Below, one piece after another: positions 44,962 to 55,931 of a stretch of DNA of 64,000 bases. Below the pieces are notes generated by a model, which was not told where the DNA came from, did no database searches, and saw only the letters and a list, made by a program, of their open reading frames with translations. The translations under genes and the position numbers were made by a program. This DNA comes from Liolophura sinensis (Eukaryota; Mollusca; Polyplacophora; Chitonida; Chitonidae). The stretch covers positions 1,366,001-1,430,000 of the forward strand of contig NC_088301.1 in the NCBI RefSeq assembly GCF_032854445.1, given 5' to 3'. Position 1 is the stretch's first letter, and each line of letters begins with the position of its first letter.

Positions 44962-45705
44962 CGTTGGTCGATGATGGCCGTGCGTTATCCACAGGATTGT
45001 ATGGATGGATGCGATGCTGTCCGTGCGTTATCCACAAGATTGTATGGATGGATGCGATGCTGGCCGTGCGTTATCCACAGCATTGTATGGATGGATGCGA
45101 TGGTGACCGTGCGTTATCCACAGCATTGTATGGATGGATGCGATGGTGGCCGTGCGTTATCCACAGCATTGTATGGATGGATGCGATGGTGGCCGTGCGT
45201 TATCCACAAGATTGTATGGATGGATGCGATGCTGTCCGTGCGTTATCAAAGGTATTGTATGGATGGATGCGATGCTGGCCGTGCGTTATCCACAAGATTG
45301 TATGGATGGATGCGATGGTGACCGTGCGTTATCCACAGCATTGTATGGATGGATGCGATGGTGGCCGTGCGTTATCCACAAGATTGTATGGATGGATGCG
45401 ATGCTGGCCGTGCGTTATCAACAGTATTGTATGGATGGATGCGATGCTGGCCGTGCGTTATCCACAGCATTGTATGGATGGATGCGATGCTGGCCGTGCG
45501 TTATCCACAGCATTGTATGGATGGATGCGATGCTGTCCGTGCGTTATCCACAAGATTGTATGGATGGATGCGATGCTGTCCGTGCGTTATCAAAGGTATT
45601 GTATGGATGGATGCGATGGTGGCCGTGCGCTATCCACAGGACTGTATGGATGGATGCGATGCTGGCCGTGCGTTATCCACAGGACTGTATGGATGGATGC
45701 GCTGT
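44962..45705. repeat. 43-bp tandem array
   Basis: About 17 copies of a 43-bp unit: GTATGGATGGATGCGATGCT, GGCCGTGCGTTATCCACAGC, ATT. Since 43 is not a multiple of three and no frame of the unit has a stop, all three plus-strand frames stay open for over 130 codons. Not a gene. Confidence 0.95.
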
Positions 45706-46317
45706 CTTACTGCAACATATAACTCCAAGACGCCCTGTATAGATACATATACTTGATCAACACTTGGACACGAATTTCGCCCCATTTGGGGCGAGGTTTG
45801 CAACATTACATTGAGAAACATGATCCTGAATCATTCATCGGTACCATGATATGATGTTTACAGGATAAACCGTTATACCGGCACCAAGAAGTGTACTGAT
45901 CTACCTGCAAAATACACGTTGCAAGGATCCATATGAACCTGGGGCACGTGTCACGCGACAGCGTGTTTCCTGTTTCTCTAACATAGCGCCGCCCATGGCT
46001 TTGTAAGATTCCAGATAAAAAGGTGATTTACCAAGTTACCAAATTTGTAAGAAATGTTTGTGTCAGTTCAGGTCTATTTCCTCGTCTCTTCCGAAATAAC
46101 TATGGTTAAATAATTTCTTCCCTTTCTTTATATGCCTGCGTCTCTGATTACTTGAGAGATTATAAGGCAGGAAACTTCACCACACGGCCACGATATGCCA
46201 CGTGCTTCTAATGTATGGATATATGTTTGCTTGGGGTGTTACCTTGTAGTATTTCATCACGTGGAAAGGGAACAAAAGGTATTATATCCTAATGAAATAT
46301 TCAGGACTCATTTTCCC
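45706..46317. other. Unassigned spacer
   Basis: No recognisable feature. Confidence 0.45.
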
Positions 46318-46490
46318 CGGGGGTATCCGTGGCCGAGTGGTTAGATTGCTAGCACAGCATAACAACTCATGGGCCTCTGACAATTGGTGAGTTTTCCCGG
46401 GCTCTGCCCATTTTTCTCCCAACATAATGCTGGCTGTTGTCATATAAAACAAATATTCCTGAATACGGCAGAAAACGCCAGATAAATAAA
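46318..46490 (+). mobile_element. SINE family A with a clear tRNA-like head and internal deletion
   Basis: Head GTATCCGTGGCCGAGTGGTT (A-box of tRNA-Ser/Leu type) then GCTAGCACAGCATAACAACT. The B-box region is deleted: the sequence passes from CAATTGGTGAG to TTTTCCCGGGCTCTGCCC, then body and (AAAT)n-type end. Confidence 0.85.
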
Positions 46491-46768
46491 GACATATATT
46501 TTCCACAAACTCATGTAACTTAGTACCTACACATTTGATTAAATTGTAGAACTGTTTAAGGAATGTTTATTTAAAAGAGATGTCAAAAAAGTGATTTGTA
46601 TAAATTGTTCAATTGTAAATAGAAACATCCTTCTTCAAATGCAGCTGTCTGAGGAAACATCACTTTACGATGTTTCAAGAAGTCAACTTAAGATACTCTA
46701 GCTACATTTTGGCAACAAGAAATAAATACTCATTAAACTGAGTTATTTCCGTAATTTATTACATTATT

Positions 46769-46870
46769 GAATTTTTGGCTGGTGTTTACGTCGTTATCAC
46801 GGACATTTCACGAATACGACTTTGATGATGTTCTTGGATGAGGGAATGGTACAGAACACGGAGGACATCA
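46769..46870 (-). mobile_element. SINE family A, strongly diverged 3' fragment
   Basis: TTGGCTGGTGTTTACGTCGT, ATCACGGACATTTCACGAAT and ACGACTTTGATGATG match the family A tail and body start at low identity. A family B copy follows about 50 bp away. Confidence 0.4.
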
Positions 46871-46916
46871 TGAACTTTACCACGTGACACCATTTGCGAC
46901 GCCGCGTCATAACGCG

Positions 46917-47274
46917 TGAGTAAGTGAGTAAGTGAGTGCATGGGGTTTAAACATCGCACTTAACACTTTTTCAGTCATTTGACGACGATTGGAGTGCATG
47001 TAACGTGCCTCCTTGTTGCAGGACGGATTTCCACCGCTCTTTTATCAAGTGCTGCTTCTCTGAGACGCTTTACCGAACGCAAGTAAGGCGCCCCGCCTGA
47101 GCCATTATACCGATACGGGTCAGCTGGTCGTTGCACTATCCCCTTTCTGCTGAACGTCAAGAGAGGAAGTTACAACTTCCTCTTTTAAGGTCTCAGGTGT
47201 GACTCGACTCGGGCTTGACCTTGGATCCACCGCTCCCGAAATGGACCCACTACCAACTGTGATATCGGGGCCGG
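46917..47274 (-). mobile_element. SINE family B, near full-length
   Basis: The plus strand begins with (GTGA/GTAA)n, then GCATGGGGTTTAAACATCGC, TTTTTCAGTCATTTGACGAC, TTGTTGCAGGACGGATTTCC, GCGCCCCGCCTGAGCCATTA, GGAAGTTACAACTTCCTCTT and the tRNA-like end ACTCGACTCGGGCTTGACCT ... ATATCGGGGCCGG. Aligns over its whole length with 22016-22363. Confidence 0.92.
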
Positions 47275-47683
47275 TACGTTATAATGAATACATGAAAGAG
47301 TGCGGCTAAACGTCACTTCGGCAATATTGCCGGAATTTCGTGGTGAGAACATGTTTAAACGAGAAGTGCCGCTTTACACAACTCCGTTATCAAGACACCT
47401 GACCTGTTTCACTCACAAATATATTTTCACCCTGCTGTATTTTTTTCCAGCCAGTATCATGAACCGTCAGTTGTTGATTAAGCACGTTTCACCCACCTGT
47501 AAAAGCAATCTCTTTGTTTACATAGACGTTGATAAATGAATACGTAGCTAGTTTTCAATTATTGTCTGTGTTATAGTTATCATGAACTTTGAAAGATGAC
47601 CCTTCACGTCTGTATTTGCCAATAGCACTCCGCCGCTGTTAAAACCATCAAAGAAGGCGGAGTGTAAGTGCTTACATATAATG

Positions 47684-47782
47684 TAGGTGTGATAGGCCCA
47701 TGAAAGACTTCCAGGTATGCCGGGTGATGTACGTGTGATAGGCCTGTGAAAGCCTTCCAGGCATGCCAGGTGATGTACGTCA
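47684..47782. repeat. ~49-bp tandem duplication
   Basis: Two adjacent copies of GTGATAGGCCCATGAAAGAC, TTCCAGGTATGCCGGGTGAT, GTACGT with a few mismatches. Confidence 0.85.
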
Positions 47783-48368
47783 ATCAACACCTGTGGAAGT
47801 AAACTACACACCCTGCACAATTTCCCTATGTTCTCAGATACTTTTCAAAACGGCAGAGAGTTGCTCAACATCTCGTGTTCTGTTTTTTCTAACAGGAAAA
47901 AAAATGAAACTCAATATTTAAAGAAATCTTACAATTTTAAGTTACAAACTAGACGAGAACGGTGGTTGCCTCCATGTTTCTAGGCTAAATAGATATGTGT
48001 ATTTCCTATCTGCGATTAAAATGAATGCGAACTCTTACGCGATGCTAATCAAAGTTTGTCAGTGAAACTGGATTGGGGGGATTTCACTTTGAATGTTGTT
48101 TTATTGCTTGACGGTCTGTATAAACTGTTATTTAGACACGTCGCTTGCTGTTATCTTTAATTCTCTATTTGGTAAGGGGTTTAACGATACTTAAACATTT
48201 TATCGGCCATCTGGTTAGGGTTAATTCCATTAAGTACTTTGAATGAGGAAGTTTTGTTACAATACATATCACATGGTGACAACAGTCTCATTCTAGTATT
48301 AAACCCACAAACATCTATACAGGCCTTCAAACTGGCACGGATACACTAGAAATGATCTGTTCAGATCG
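47783..48368. other. Unassigned spacer
   Basis: AT-rich, nothing recognisable. Confidence 0.45.
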
Positions 48369-48569
48369 TTAACACAAGTTTGTTGTCTGAGTGATGCTAG
48401 AATATATTGTGTTATTACATAATATGCGTTATTTTCAACATAATATCCTTTTGGTTTCATAGAATCTTTATGCTGAATTAATAGAAAAGATGTGTTATAT
48501 TTAACAGAATAGTATGTTACAATAGCAGAATATATTCTAACATCACCCAGACAACAGACTTTCTGTTAA
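48369..48569. mobile_element. TTAA-flanked MITE of about 200 bp
   Basis: TTAA at 48369-48372 and 48566-48569 bound an imperfect inverted repeat of about 48 bp (about 80% identity). The left arm is CACAAGTTTGTTGTCTGAGT then GATGCTAGAATATATT; the reversed right arm is CAGAAAGTCTGTTGTCTGGG then TGATGTTAGAATATATT. TTAA target duplication is the hallmark of the piggyBac superfamily, but other TTAA users exist and no transposase is present. Confidence 0.62.
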
Positions 48570-50880
48570 AATTAATAGATTAATTTTTTGAGTGTACAGA
48601 ACTGTTACTGCGCTACATTTTGAAGCGCCAAATCTAAAGAAGAGAATCATGGGACATTTGCCCACTTTCGTAGTGAGGGCTGTTAGCTGACTATATGATG
48701 AATTTGCCCCTTGACAATTACAAGCTGACACTTGTACCACGATCGCGACAAAGCAAAGATCTACATTGAAAAAATGTACCCATCGATGTGTAGGTAAGTC
48801 TATATTTACTGCGCACATTTATGTGAGAGTTTTTTTTTTTTACACCCACAAGGGTACAGTTTACATTATACCGTTGACCATTTAGACGGAGGTGAATGGT
48901 GTGAGACAGGGTGGTCAGTCACGACTGGTCAAGCACGGACACTGGCCAAACAGTTTACCAGTTATCTGTGGTCCCGAAAATTATTGTCACTTTCAAGTGT
49001 GCGCTGACTTCGTTGTTTACTCCTAATGGGTGGACTCGATTGTTGAAATCTTCTGTATTGTTTGTTGAGTGCCTTTCGGTTTTGTTTGATCAAGAAATAA
49101 ACTCGCGATGTGTGCAATTGGAATCGGCAAAAACGCCATCGGTAATTAGATGTGAAGGGCTGGGTTAATAAAATGGATGGGCGTGGACGGGCAGTAGTGG
49201 CGGAGTGTGTGCGTGTAATGGGTGTCATTTAGTGTGGAATGACGATACTAAAGGAGCATGCATAGTGGAATTCAGTGGTCAGAAGACTTTGCTAATGCCA
49301 TCCAACTTAGGATCAAATTATTGACAGAGGTTGGCCCCGGTTTATTATGGCTGTCCAACCGGCCATTTGGATAAAAGTGTGTGTGGTGTTGCGTGGGGTC
49401 GGGGTAGGGGTAATATAGGGTTGACATGAAAGCAATAAATAGAAATAGGTACAAAAGCAAAAGTTCACAAGATACAGTACCAGTTTTTCAAAATCAGCAG
49501 TAGAGTAGGCATAAATTTCGTTTACATACATGTGACTGACTTTTTACAAGCTAAGGGCTTTAATGTAAAATTTATGGTGTGTAAATTGCTACTATCTATG
49601 TATTTGCATGAACAGTTAGAACAAAACCCTGACTGAGGTAAATTGACAAGAGGCCTTATTTCACCTGTTACTTGTTTTGTAATATTATTTGATCTCTTGT
49701 ATTATATGATCTCACGGCAGTATAGCTGGATGCTAGGAAGTTCTGTAGTCTTTTGGCTGAAACAGTAGAGTGGGTTGTTACTGTGTGGTGTTTGTTTTAA
49801 CCGCATGTTGGTGCAGCCATTGTCAAACAAATTTTTCCCACCTCCATTGCCCAGCATGCCACTGGTTTTTGAATAAGTACGAGGCAATGAGTTCTTGGTG
49901 TTTCATCGGGCTTAACACTATTAATTAAAAAATGTATTTTAACGGCATTTTCTGGCATTAATATAGACTTACAACAGATCCATGTGTAGAGCTATGGTAT
50001 TACGTGTCCTCAACGAAAGACAATTTTCGTAGCGAGGGCATGACTGATTTTACAGATAGCTGAATTTAGGTGACTGGCTAAAAGAAATGGGCTCCAAGCT
50101 AACTGGTATGGTACATGATAGTTAACGATAAACCAAAAATGTTGCGCTTTGTTTGGAATTTTTAGTATATCTAACGCGGCCATATCATTCAACACGATGA
50201 GTATATACCCCCTAGTCACGGGTTAAGCGGAATTAGACACAATCATGAAGCAGACCGCCAGAGATTCTGGACGCTTTGTCTATATTTACATACAAGAGAA
50301 TTATACTCATTGTAAAACTAAAGATACTTAGAGTAAAGGCGTCTGATGCAATAACCTTGACACAGCAGTTTTTGCAGTAATATCTTGTGAGCTTTGTTGA
50401 CATCGTTATAAACATAAAAATAAAAAAGTTCGGATTTATACAAAACAGGATTTACTGTAAAGCTATAAACGTGCAATGTTTATTTTTGGTATCACTAGTG
50501 GCCGGTGCCGGAAGTTGTCTACATTCTCATGGAAACACCACTGATACAGGTCAGTCAGTGTCGGCTTAGTAACCGTTCTCGCTTCAAACTCGACAGCAGT
50601 GGTCGTCATCAATATGGAAGTGCAGTAGCGACTGTAACATCGTGTAGGTGTGTGGTAAACAATAGCAACACACCCACCACAAGTGCAAGGCATTTACGTT
50701 GGCAAATAAGTAGGCAAGAGTTATTTCCCTTGAATGTCCTGTTGTATGTCTTTATATATTAATGTATTAGAAGAATGGCAACCCCATGCGTATACTTGAT
50801 GTGTGCTAATAGCGCGAAAAAACCTTGCCATAAGTAAACATTATGATTCCGGGTTTGTGTCATTAACACACATTGTAGGT
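48570..50880. other. Spacer, about 2.3 kb
   Basis: No array or recognisable exon. Short frames on both strands (48911-49168 plus, 48962-49228 minus, 50010-50219 minus, 50463-50762) have no family signature. A homopolymer T run lies near 48833. Confidence 0.4.
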
Positions 50881-50884
50881 CCAG

Positions 50885-51640
50885 ATGGATATCGCATAGA
50901 CACATGTATAGACAAGGATGGAAAGATATCACATAGACACATAGACATGAATGGAAAGATATCACACAGGCACATGTATAGACATGGATGGAAAGATATG
51001 ACTTAGACACTTAGACATGGATGGATAGATATTACATGGACACATAGACATGGGTGGAAAGATATCACATAAACAAGGATGGAAAGATATCACATATATA
51101 GACACATAGATATAGATGGCAAGATAGCACATAGACATGGATGGAAAGACATCACATTGATATGGGTAGACAGATATCACTTAGACATGGATGGATAGAT
51201 ATCACATGGACACATAGACATGGGTGGAACAATATCTTATAAACAGGGATGGAAAGATTTATTTATTTATTTGATTGGTGTTTGACGCCGTACTCAAGAA
51301 TATTTCACTTATACGACTGAGGAGACGATGGAAACCGAGCAGATCCCGGGGGAAACCCACGATCATCCGCAGGTTGCTGGAAGACCTTCCCACGCATGCG
51401 CTGGTCTTGAACTCACAGCGACCGCATTGGTGAGAGGCTTCTGGGTCACTACGCTGCGCTAACGCGCTAACCTACTGAGCCACGGAGGCCCCTAGGATGG
51501 AAAGATATCACATGGATGGAAAGATATCACATGTATAGATGGAAAGATAGCACATAGACACTTAGACATAGATGGAACGACATCTCATAGACACATAGAC
51601 ATGGATGGAAAGATATCTCATAGACGCATAGACATGTAGA
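50885..51640. repeat. GGATGGAAAGATATCACAT tandem array
   Basis: Degenerate array built from AGACATGGATGGAAAGATAT, CACATAGACACAT and AGAC-type spacers, with unit length varying between about 22 and 38 bp. It is interrupted by a SINE at 51257-51493 and resumes with the same unit (GGATGGAAAGATATCACATG). Confidence 0.92.
51257..51493 (-). mobile_element. SINE family A, nearly full-length, inserted in a tandem array
   Basis: The plus strand reads (ATTT)n, GATTGGTGTTTGACGCCGTA, CTCAAGAATATTTCACTTAT, ACCCACGATCATCCGCAGGT, GAACTCACAGCGACCGCATT and, at the head, CTACTGAGCCACGGAGGCCC. GGATGGAAAGAT flanks both ends, but that motif also belongs to the array, so the target duplication is ambiguous. Confidence 0.93.
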
Positions 51641-52342
51641 CAACGATCGACAAAGATGCACACAGTTAAATAAACGGTGTACTAATTACAACAGAATATG
51701 TTAGAACTTTTTATAACGGAATAAGAAAGAGACATTACTAGCGGCAACAGACTGAAGGCATTTAGAACGTAAAGATTTGAAAATAGTTCCCAAGGTAGAA
51801 TGTGTCATTCCGATTTAAATCTGCACTCAAAGAATGCAGAGACCTCTTCATTAAATCGTGAAATGTATAAGGACTAAGTGACAAGCATTTGCTGACATTC
51901 AAGCATTTCAAAAAAAGGAAGGCAGACAGACATCGTTTAATAAAGCACATTTCAACGGTTTAAAAGCGCTAAGAAACTGGAAAGCCCATAGTATACCAGT
52001 TAAGTGATCAGAGAAACACATGCGGAATTGTACGCCTCACAGAAATACTCTAGACGTGATTGAATACGGGCTCTGTGAAAGAGTAACAAACGGGATTTAC
52101 CAGATACAGTCCGCAGCGTATTCAGAACCTTCTGGCAGTCAGTAGAAATCAATTCGATATGCTCTGCCGAAGAAAGATGCTTGTCGAAGATTGTGCCCAG
52201 GTATTTAAATTTAGAAGAGAATTTAATCACCCATCCATTAAGATACGGAAGGAGCAAAAAGTTAGATTATCTCACACTCTGTCTTCACATGTGATAACTT
52301 GAAGCGCCACAACATGCTCCATTCCAGGGTATCATCATGTCC

Positions 52343-52546
52343 CAACACCCATGTGGTCGGTGTGAGTTCAAGTCCAGCTTATACTGGCTTCCTCTCCGGC
52401 CGCACGTGGGAAGGTATGGCCGGAAGGCTGCGAATGGTCTTTTGTTTTTCCCGGGCTCTGCCCGATTGCCTCCCACCATAATGCTGGTCGCCGTGGTATA
52501 AGTGAAATATTCTTAAGTATGACATAAAATATCAATCAAAATAAAT
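52343..52546 (+). mobile_element. SINE family A, inserted in the LINE remnant
   Basis: CCCATGTGGTCGGTGTGAGT, TCAAGTCCAGCTTATACTGG, TTTTCCCGGGCTCTGCCCGA, ACCATAATGCTGGTCGCCGT, GTGAAATATTCTTAAGTATG, then the CAATCAAAATAAAT tail. The A-box end is diverged or truncated. It lies opposite in orientation to the LINE. Confidence 0.88.
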
Positions 52547-52804
52547 CATCCAGTTCCTACTGGATGTATCTTGAAGCAACCAGAGTAGCACCAAATAGTT
52601 TTGTCATCAGCAAACAAAGTCATCCAGTTGTAGGCAAATCATTTATGGCTATATTGAACACTGTGGGAGAAGCCTTGCGGGGAGTCATTATCAACTGATA
52701 CAACCATCGAATACTCTCTACCTATTCTAACTCTAATGGGGTGATCTGACAAAACATTCTTTACCAATCCAAATATTTCACCGACTATACTCGTGGTTTT
52801 CCTT

Positions 52805-53272
52805 TTTAAGCAGTTCCCCTCTTTACAAGTCACAGCAAGCAGTCCCCTTCTTTACAACATGCCACAGCAAGCAGCCCCCTTCTCTACAAGTCACAGCAAG
52901 CAGTCCCCTTCTTTGCAACATGCCACAGCAAGCAGCCCCCTTCTCTACAAGTCACAGCAAGCAGTTCCCTTCTCTACAACATGCCACAGCAAGAAGTTCC
53001 CTTCTCTACAAGTCACAGCAAGCAGCTCCCTTCTTTACAACATGCCACGGCAAGCAGTATCCTTCTCTACAACACGCCACAGCAAGCAGTATCCTTCTCT
53101 ACAACATGCCACCGCAAGCAGCCCCCTTCTTTACAACATGCCACAGCAAGCAGCCCCCTTCTCTACAAGTCACAGCAAGTAGCTCCCTTCTCTACAAGTC
53201 ACAACAAGCAGCTCCCTTCTTTACAACATGCCACAGCAAGCAGTTCAATTCTCTACAACATGCCACAGCAAT
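52805..53272. repeat. 28/33-bp tandem array inside the LINE remnant
   Basis: Mixed units: CACAGCAAGCAGTCCCCTTC with TTTACAACATGC or CTCTACAAGT between. About 15 copies. Frames in all three plus phases stay open (QQAAPFSTSHSK type) because the units lack stops. The flanking sequence on both sides is LINE RT. Confidence 0.93.
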
Positions 53273-53754
53273 CATGTATTCTTTGATAAGAAATGAGCGT
53301 CTAACAACCTGGATAGACGATCATTTACAGGCTAGAGATAGCTACATGTTTTTCCAAATGGTATTGTACAATGTAAGCAGAACAGTGATACACTGGTCTG
53401 GAAGGTTCTTCGCCATGGAGTACACAATACCATTTTCAACTGGAGTATTTTTCTGTATGAAAAGATTGCTTTAGCTCATATGAGAAAAGTCCTCGTTTAT
53501 CGGCATCTCGGCATCAAAAACAATGTTATTAAAGAACCTGGTTTGGTAAGGCTCGTCTCAAGAAGCGAAAAAGACTATAGTTGTGTGTGACAGCTGCTTA
53601 CAAATTCGCACGGCCACTTCTATTCTTCTTTTCTTGTTATATGACAAGCATGCGACTTATAAAGCCCCCAAAAAGCGCTGAAGTGATGTATGGGTCATAC
53701 AATGGGAGAATGATATCCTATTGTATTCATACTGAAATATCTTTTCTTCATTAG

Positions 53755-53862
53755 ACACTGAAGATTGGGAAAAATAACTGCACCACAAATGCAAGATTGG
53801 GAAAAATAACTGCACCACAAATGCAAAATTGGGAAAAAATAACTGCACCACAAATGCAAGTT
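53755..53862. repeat. 32-33-bp tandem repeat, three copies
   Basis: Three-plus copies of ATTGGGAAAAATAACTGCAC then CACAAATGCAAG. Short and recent-looking. Confidence 0.9.
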
Positions 53863-55324
53863 TCTGAAAAATTCTTCTGCATGAAATGACGCACAAATCA
53901 ACTAAATAAATATATAAGAAATGCAACTTCCGCGCTAATAATTCGGCTACACGTAACATGTTAATGTTAATGAAAGAAGACAACATGTGCTCTGGGGCAG
54001 GACTTACATAGGATTCGCTATACAGGTAGTTGCCACAAGTTTCGTGTAACATACCTTAACAATTACCCCTTCTGTAACACTTATCCAGATGAGGTTTGAG
54101 GCATGTCCCATTATAACACTTGTTTAATGCAAGACAGCCTATATCTTTACTCAAAAAAGTATGTTTTATAAAGTTTATTTCTTACATATGAAGGCAAACG
54201 TTAACCAAAACGAAACTTTAACAGCACGTATTAATAATACTTCTGTAAAAATGTTTTTTCTGGTTAACTGTTGATCTTCACGCTGTGAATTAAAAACACA
54301 GTGCCTCGTTTGATCGATAAATTGGTGTTTTTGATCAAGAGTGAAGTTTTGGTGGATTATTACCAGACAGCCATCTACTTTATGGCCACATAACATTCAT
54401 GGGTGCTTTGACCATGTTTTATACTTGTGATTCGGAAATTTACAGATCTGTACTGTAATTTTGAAATTTGCATTTTCTTATCGTACCTCTCCGATTCTCC
54501 GCCTTACCGTACGAAGTCCTTTGTAACTCATCTCAATGTTGTCTTTATGTAACAGAAAGATGGCATTATAATCATGTGTGCCGGACACGTAGGAGAAATT
54601 GTCTGCTAAACACTCTTCAGGGTTAGTAACGAAATGTTCATCGCCACAAGTGAGGGCGGTGACACCGTTGAATTCTATTAATGGCGAACAGCATTCGTGC
54701 CAACAAACTTTTTGTGCTCCCTTAATGACACGTTAGGCCTCTGCCTTACAGCTCTTAAATGTTACAATATCTTGAAATGATCCTGAGCGTTGTGCCTCGT
54801 TCTTTGCCCGTTTAGTGTTTAGCTTCAGCGCATTCATGGCTGCACTATGGCACAGGGGTTCTTTTCATACAATTTCCGGATTGTAGCAACATTTTCATAA
54901 AAAACTCTCTTTAAGTGTTGATTTGCATTGTTCTCTGTATGAGAAAGACTACTTTATTAATTTTCCATCGTGGAGGGTTACCCTGGTGGTTGCTCTGGGG
55001 AGACACTCCAAAACCAGAGTCATTGGGAAGTGATCCCTCCCACAAAGAGACCCTTGATACACCGACCAAGCTGATGCGCCCTCCAAGTGACTCGAACACA
55101 GACTGAGGCCTGATATTGGATATACAAACTATTTTACCGTTGACATCATTAGGTGAGCTGTCCCACATCCCATGGGGAGAGTTAAACTCGCCACAAATGA
55201 TATTATGATCCCGTCAAAGACAAGGGAGGTTAATTCAGTTAATCTTAGATTGTTAAATGGTTAACACAAATACGCTTGCCCAAAGACTGAGCTAACGGAT
55301 AGCATTGACATTCAATAAAATTTA
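53863..55324. other. Spacer, about 1.5 kb
   Basis: No exon recognised. It contains a 24-nt sequence (54294-54317) repeated exactly at 55659-55682. Confidence 0.4.
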
Positions 55325-55588
55325 GAGGCCTCCATGGCTCAGTTGCTTAGCGCGCTAGAGCAGCGTAATGACCCAGAGGCCTCTCACCAATGCGGTCGCT
55401 GTCAGTTCAAGCCCAGCATATGCAGGCTTCCTCTCCGGCGGTAAGTGGGAAGGTCTGCCGGCAACCTGTGGATGGTCGTGTGTTTCCCCCGTTCTCTGCC
55501 CGGTTTCCACCCAACATAATACTGGCCGCCATCGTATAAGTGAAATATTCTTGAGTGCGTAAAACACTAATCAAATAAATAAATAAAA
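55325..55588 (+). mobile_element. SINE family A, full-length
   Basis: Head GAGGCCTCCATGGCTCAGTT, GCTTAGCGCGCTAGAGCAGC, TCGCTGTCAGTTCAAGCCCA; body GTCGTGTGTTTCCCCCGTTC, ACATAATACTGGCCGCCATC, GTGAAATATTCTTGAGTGCG; tail ACACTAATC(AAAT)n. A possible 9-bp target duplication, AATAAAATT, lies on both sides but overlaps the tail. Confidence 0.94.
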
Positions 55589-55931
55589 TTGAACGCAGGT
55601 AAAGTCTATCTTAGCTAGCCCGGCTCTACAGGATGTCCCTGTCGAGTCCTTTGACTAGAAACACAGTGCCTCGTTTGATCGAGGGTAAAGGTTTCGTCCC
55701 ACCGTAGTGCTTCCCCCTATATTAATATTCATGACGTTACAGCATAGCGATTGGCTAATAATACGTAGGTAACATACTGCGGGACTGCTCAAGTGATGAA
55801 GTGAGGTGATAGAGTGACTGTCTGAAAGGAGACGCTGTTTCGAGTCCTTTATTTATTTATACTTTCTTACGTTAAAAGACGGTAACATAAAAAGTATTGC
55901 ATGGTGTGAGAAGACCAGAAGAACCCTCGAG

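Larger units (their letters stand above)
51760..53485 (-). pseudogene. Non-LTR retrotransposon (LINE) reverse transcriptase, broken
   Basis: Read on the minus strand, RT landmarks appear in order. Near 53480 is ELKQ, then ENGIVYSMAKNLP and LYNTIWKN (53440-53340; N-terminal RT region). Then KNVLSDHPIRVRIG and NDSPQG (52760-52670), NIAINDLP, and FADDKT (about 52610), the [FY]xDD catalytic motif. Finally FKYLGTIFDKHLSSAEHIE and RIQSRLEYFCEAYNSAC (52240-52010), the typical C-terminal RT/thumb region. Frameshifts and stops separate the blocks. Two later events sit inside: a 28/33-bp minisatellite (52805-53272) between the N-terminal and middle blocks, and a SINE (52343-52546). No endonuclease domain was found upstream. 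The motif order resembles Jockey/CR1-like clades; clade is not assigned. Confidence 0.82.

Noticed and set aside
44962-45705. More than ten copies of TTATCCACA, identical to the bacterial DnaA-box consensus
   Set aside because: They come from one 43-bp minisatellite unit in an animal genome; there is no bacterial context, so no origin of replication is inferred.
44955-45756. Three overlapping plus-strand frames up to 255 codons (MDAMLAVRYPQHCMDGCD repeats)
   Set aside because: A stop-free 43-bp unit, not divisible by three, opens every frame equally. A repeat by-product.
48543-48818. 91-codon minus-strand frame
   Set aside because: It overlaps the TTAA-flanked MITE and has no family signature.
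52793-53474. Plus-strand protein with QQAAPFSTSHSKQ repeats
   Set aside because: It lies on the 28/33-bp array within a minus-strand LINE remnant; three frames are equally open.
55325-55420. tRNA gene
   Set aside because: A- and B-box-like motifs are present but there is no foldable cloverleaf with paired acceptor stem; it is the head of a SINE.
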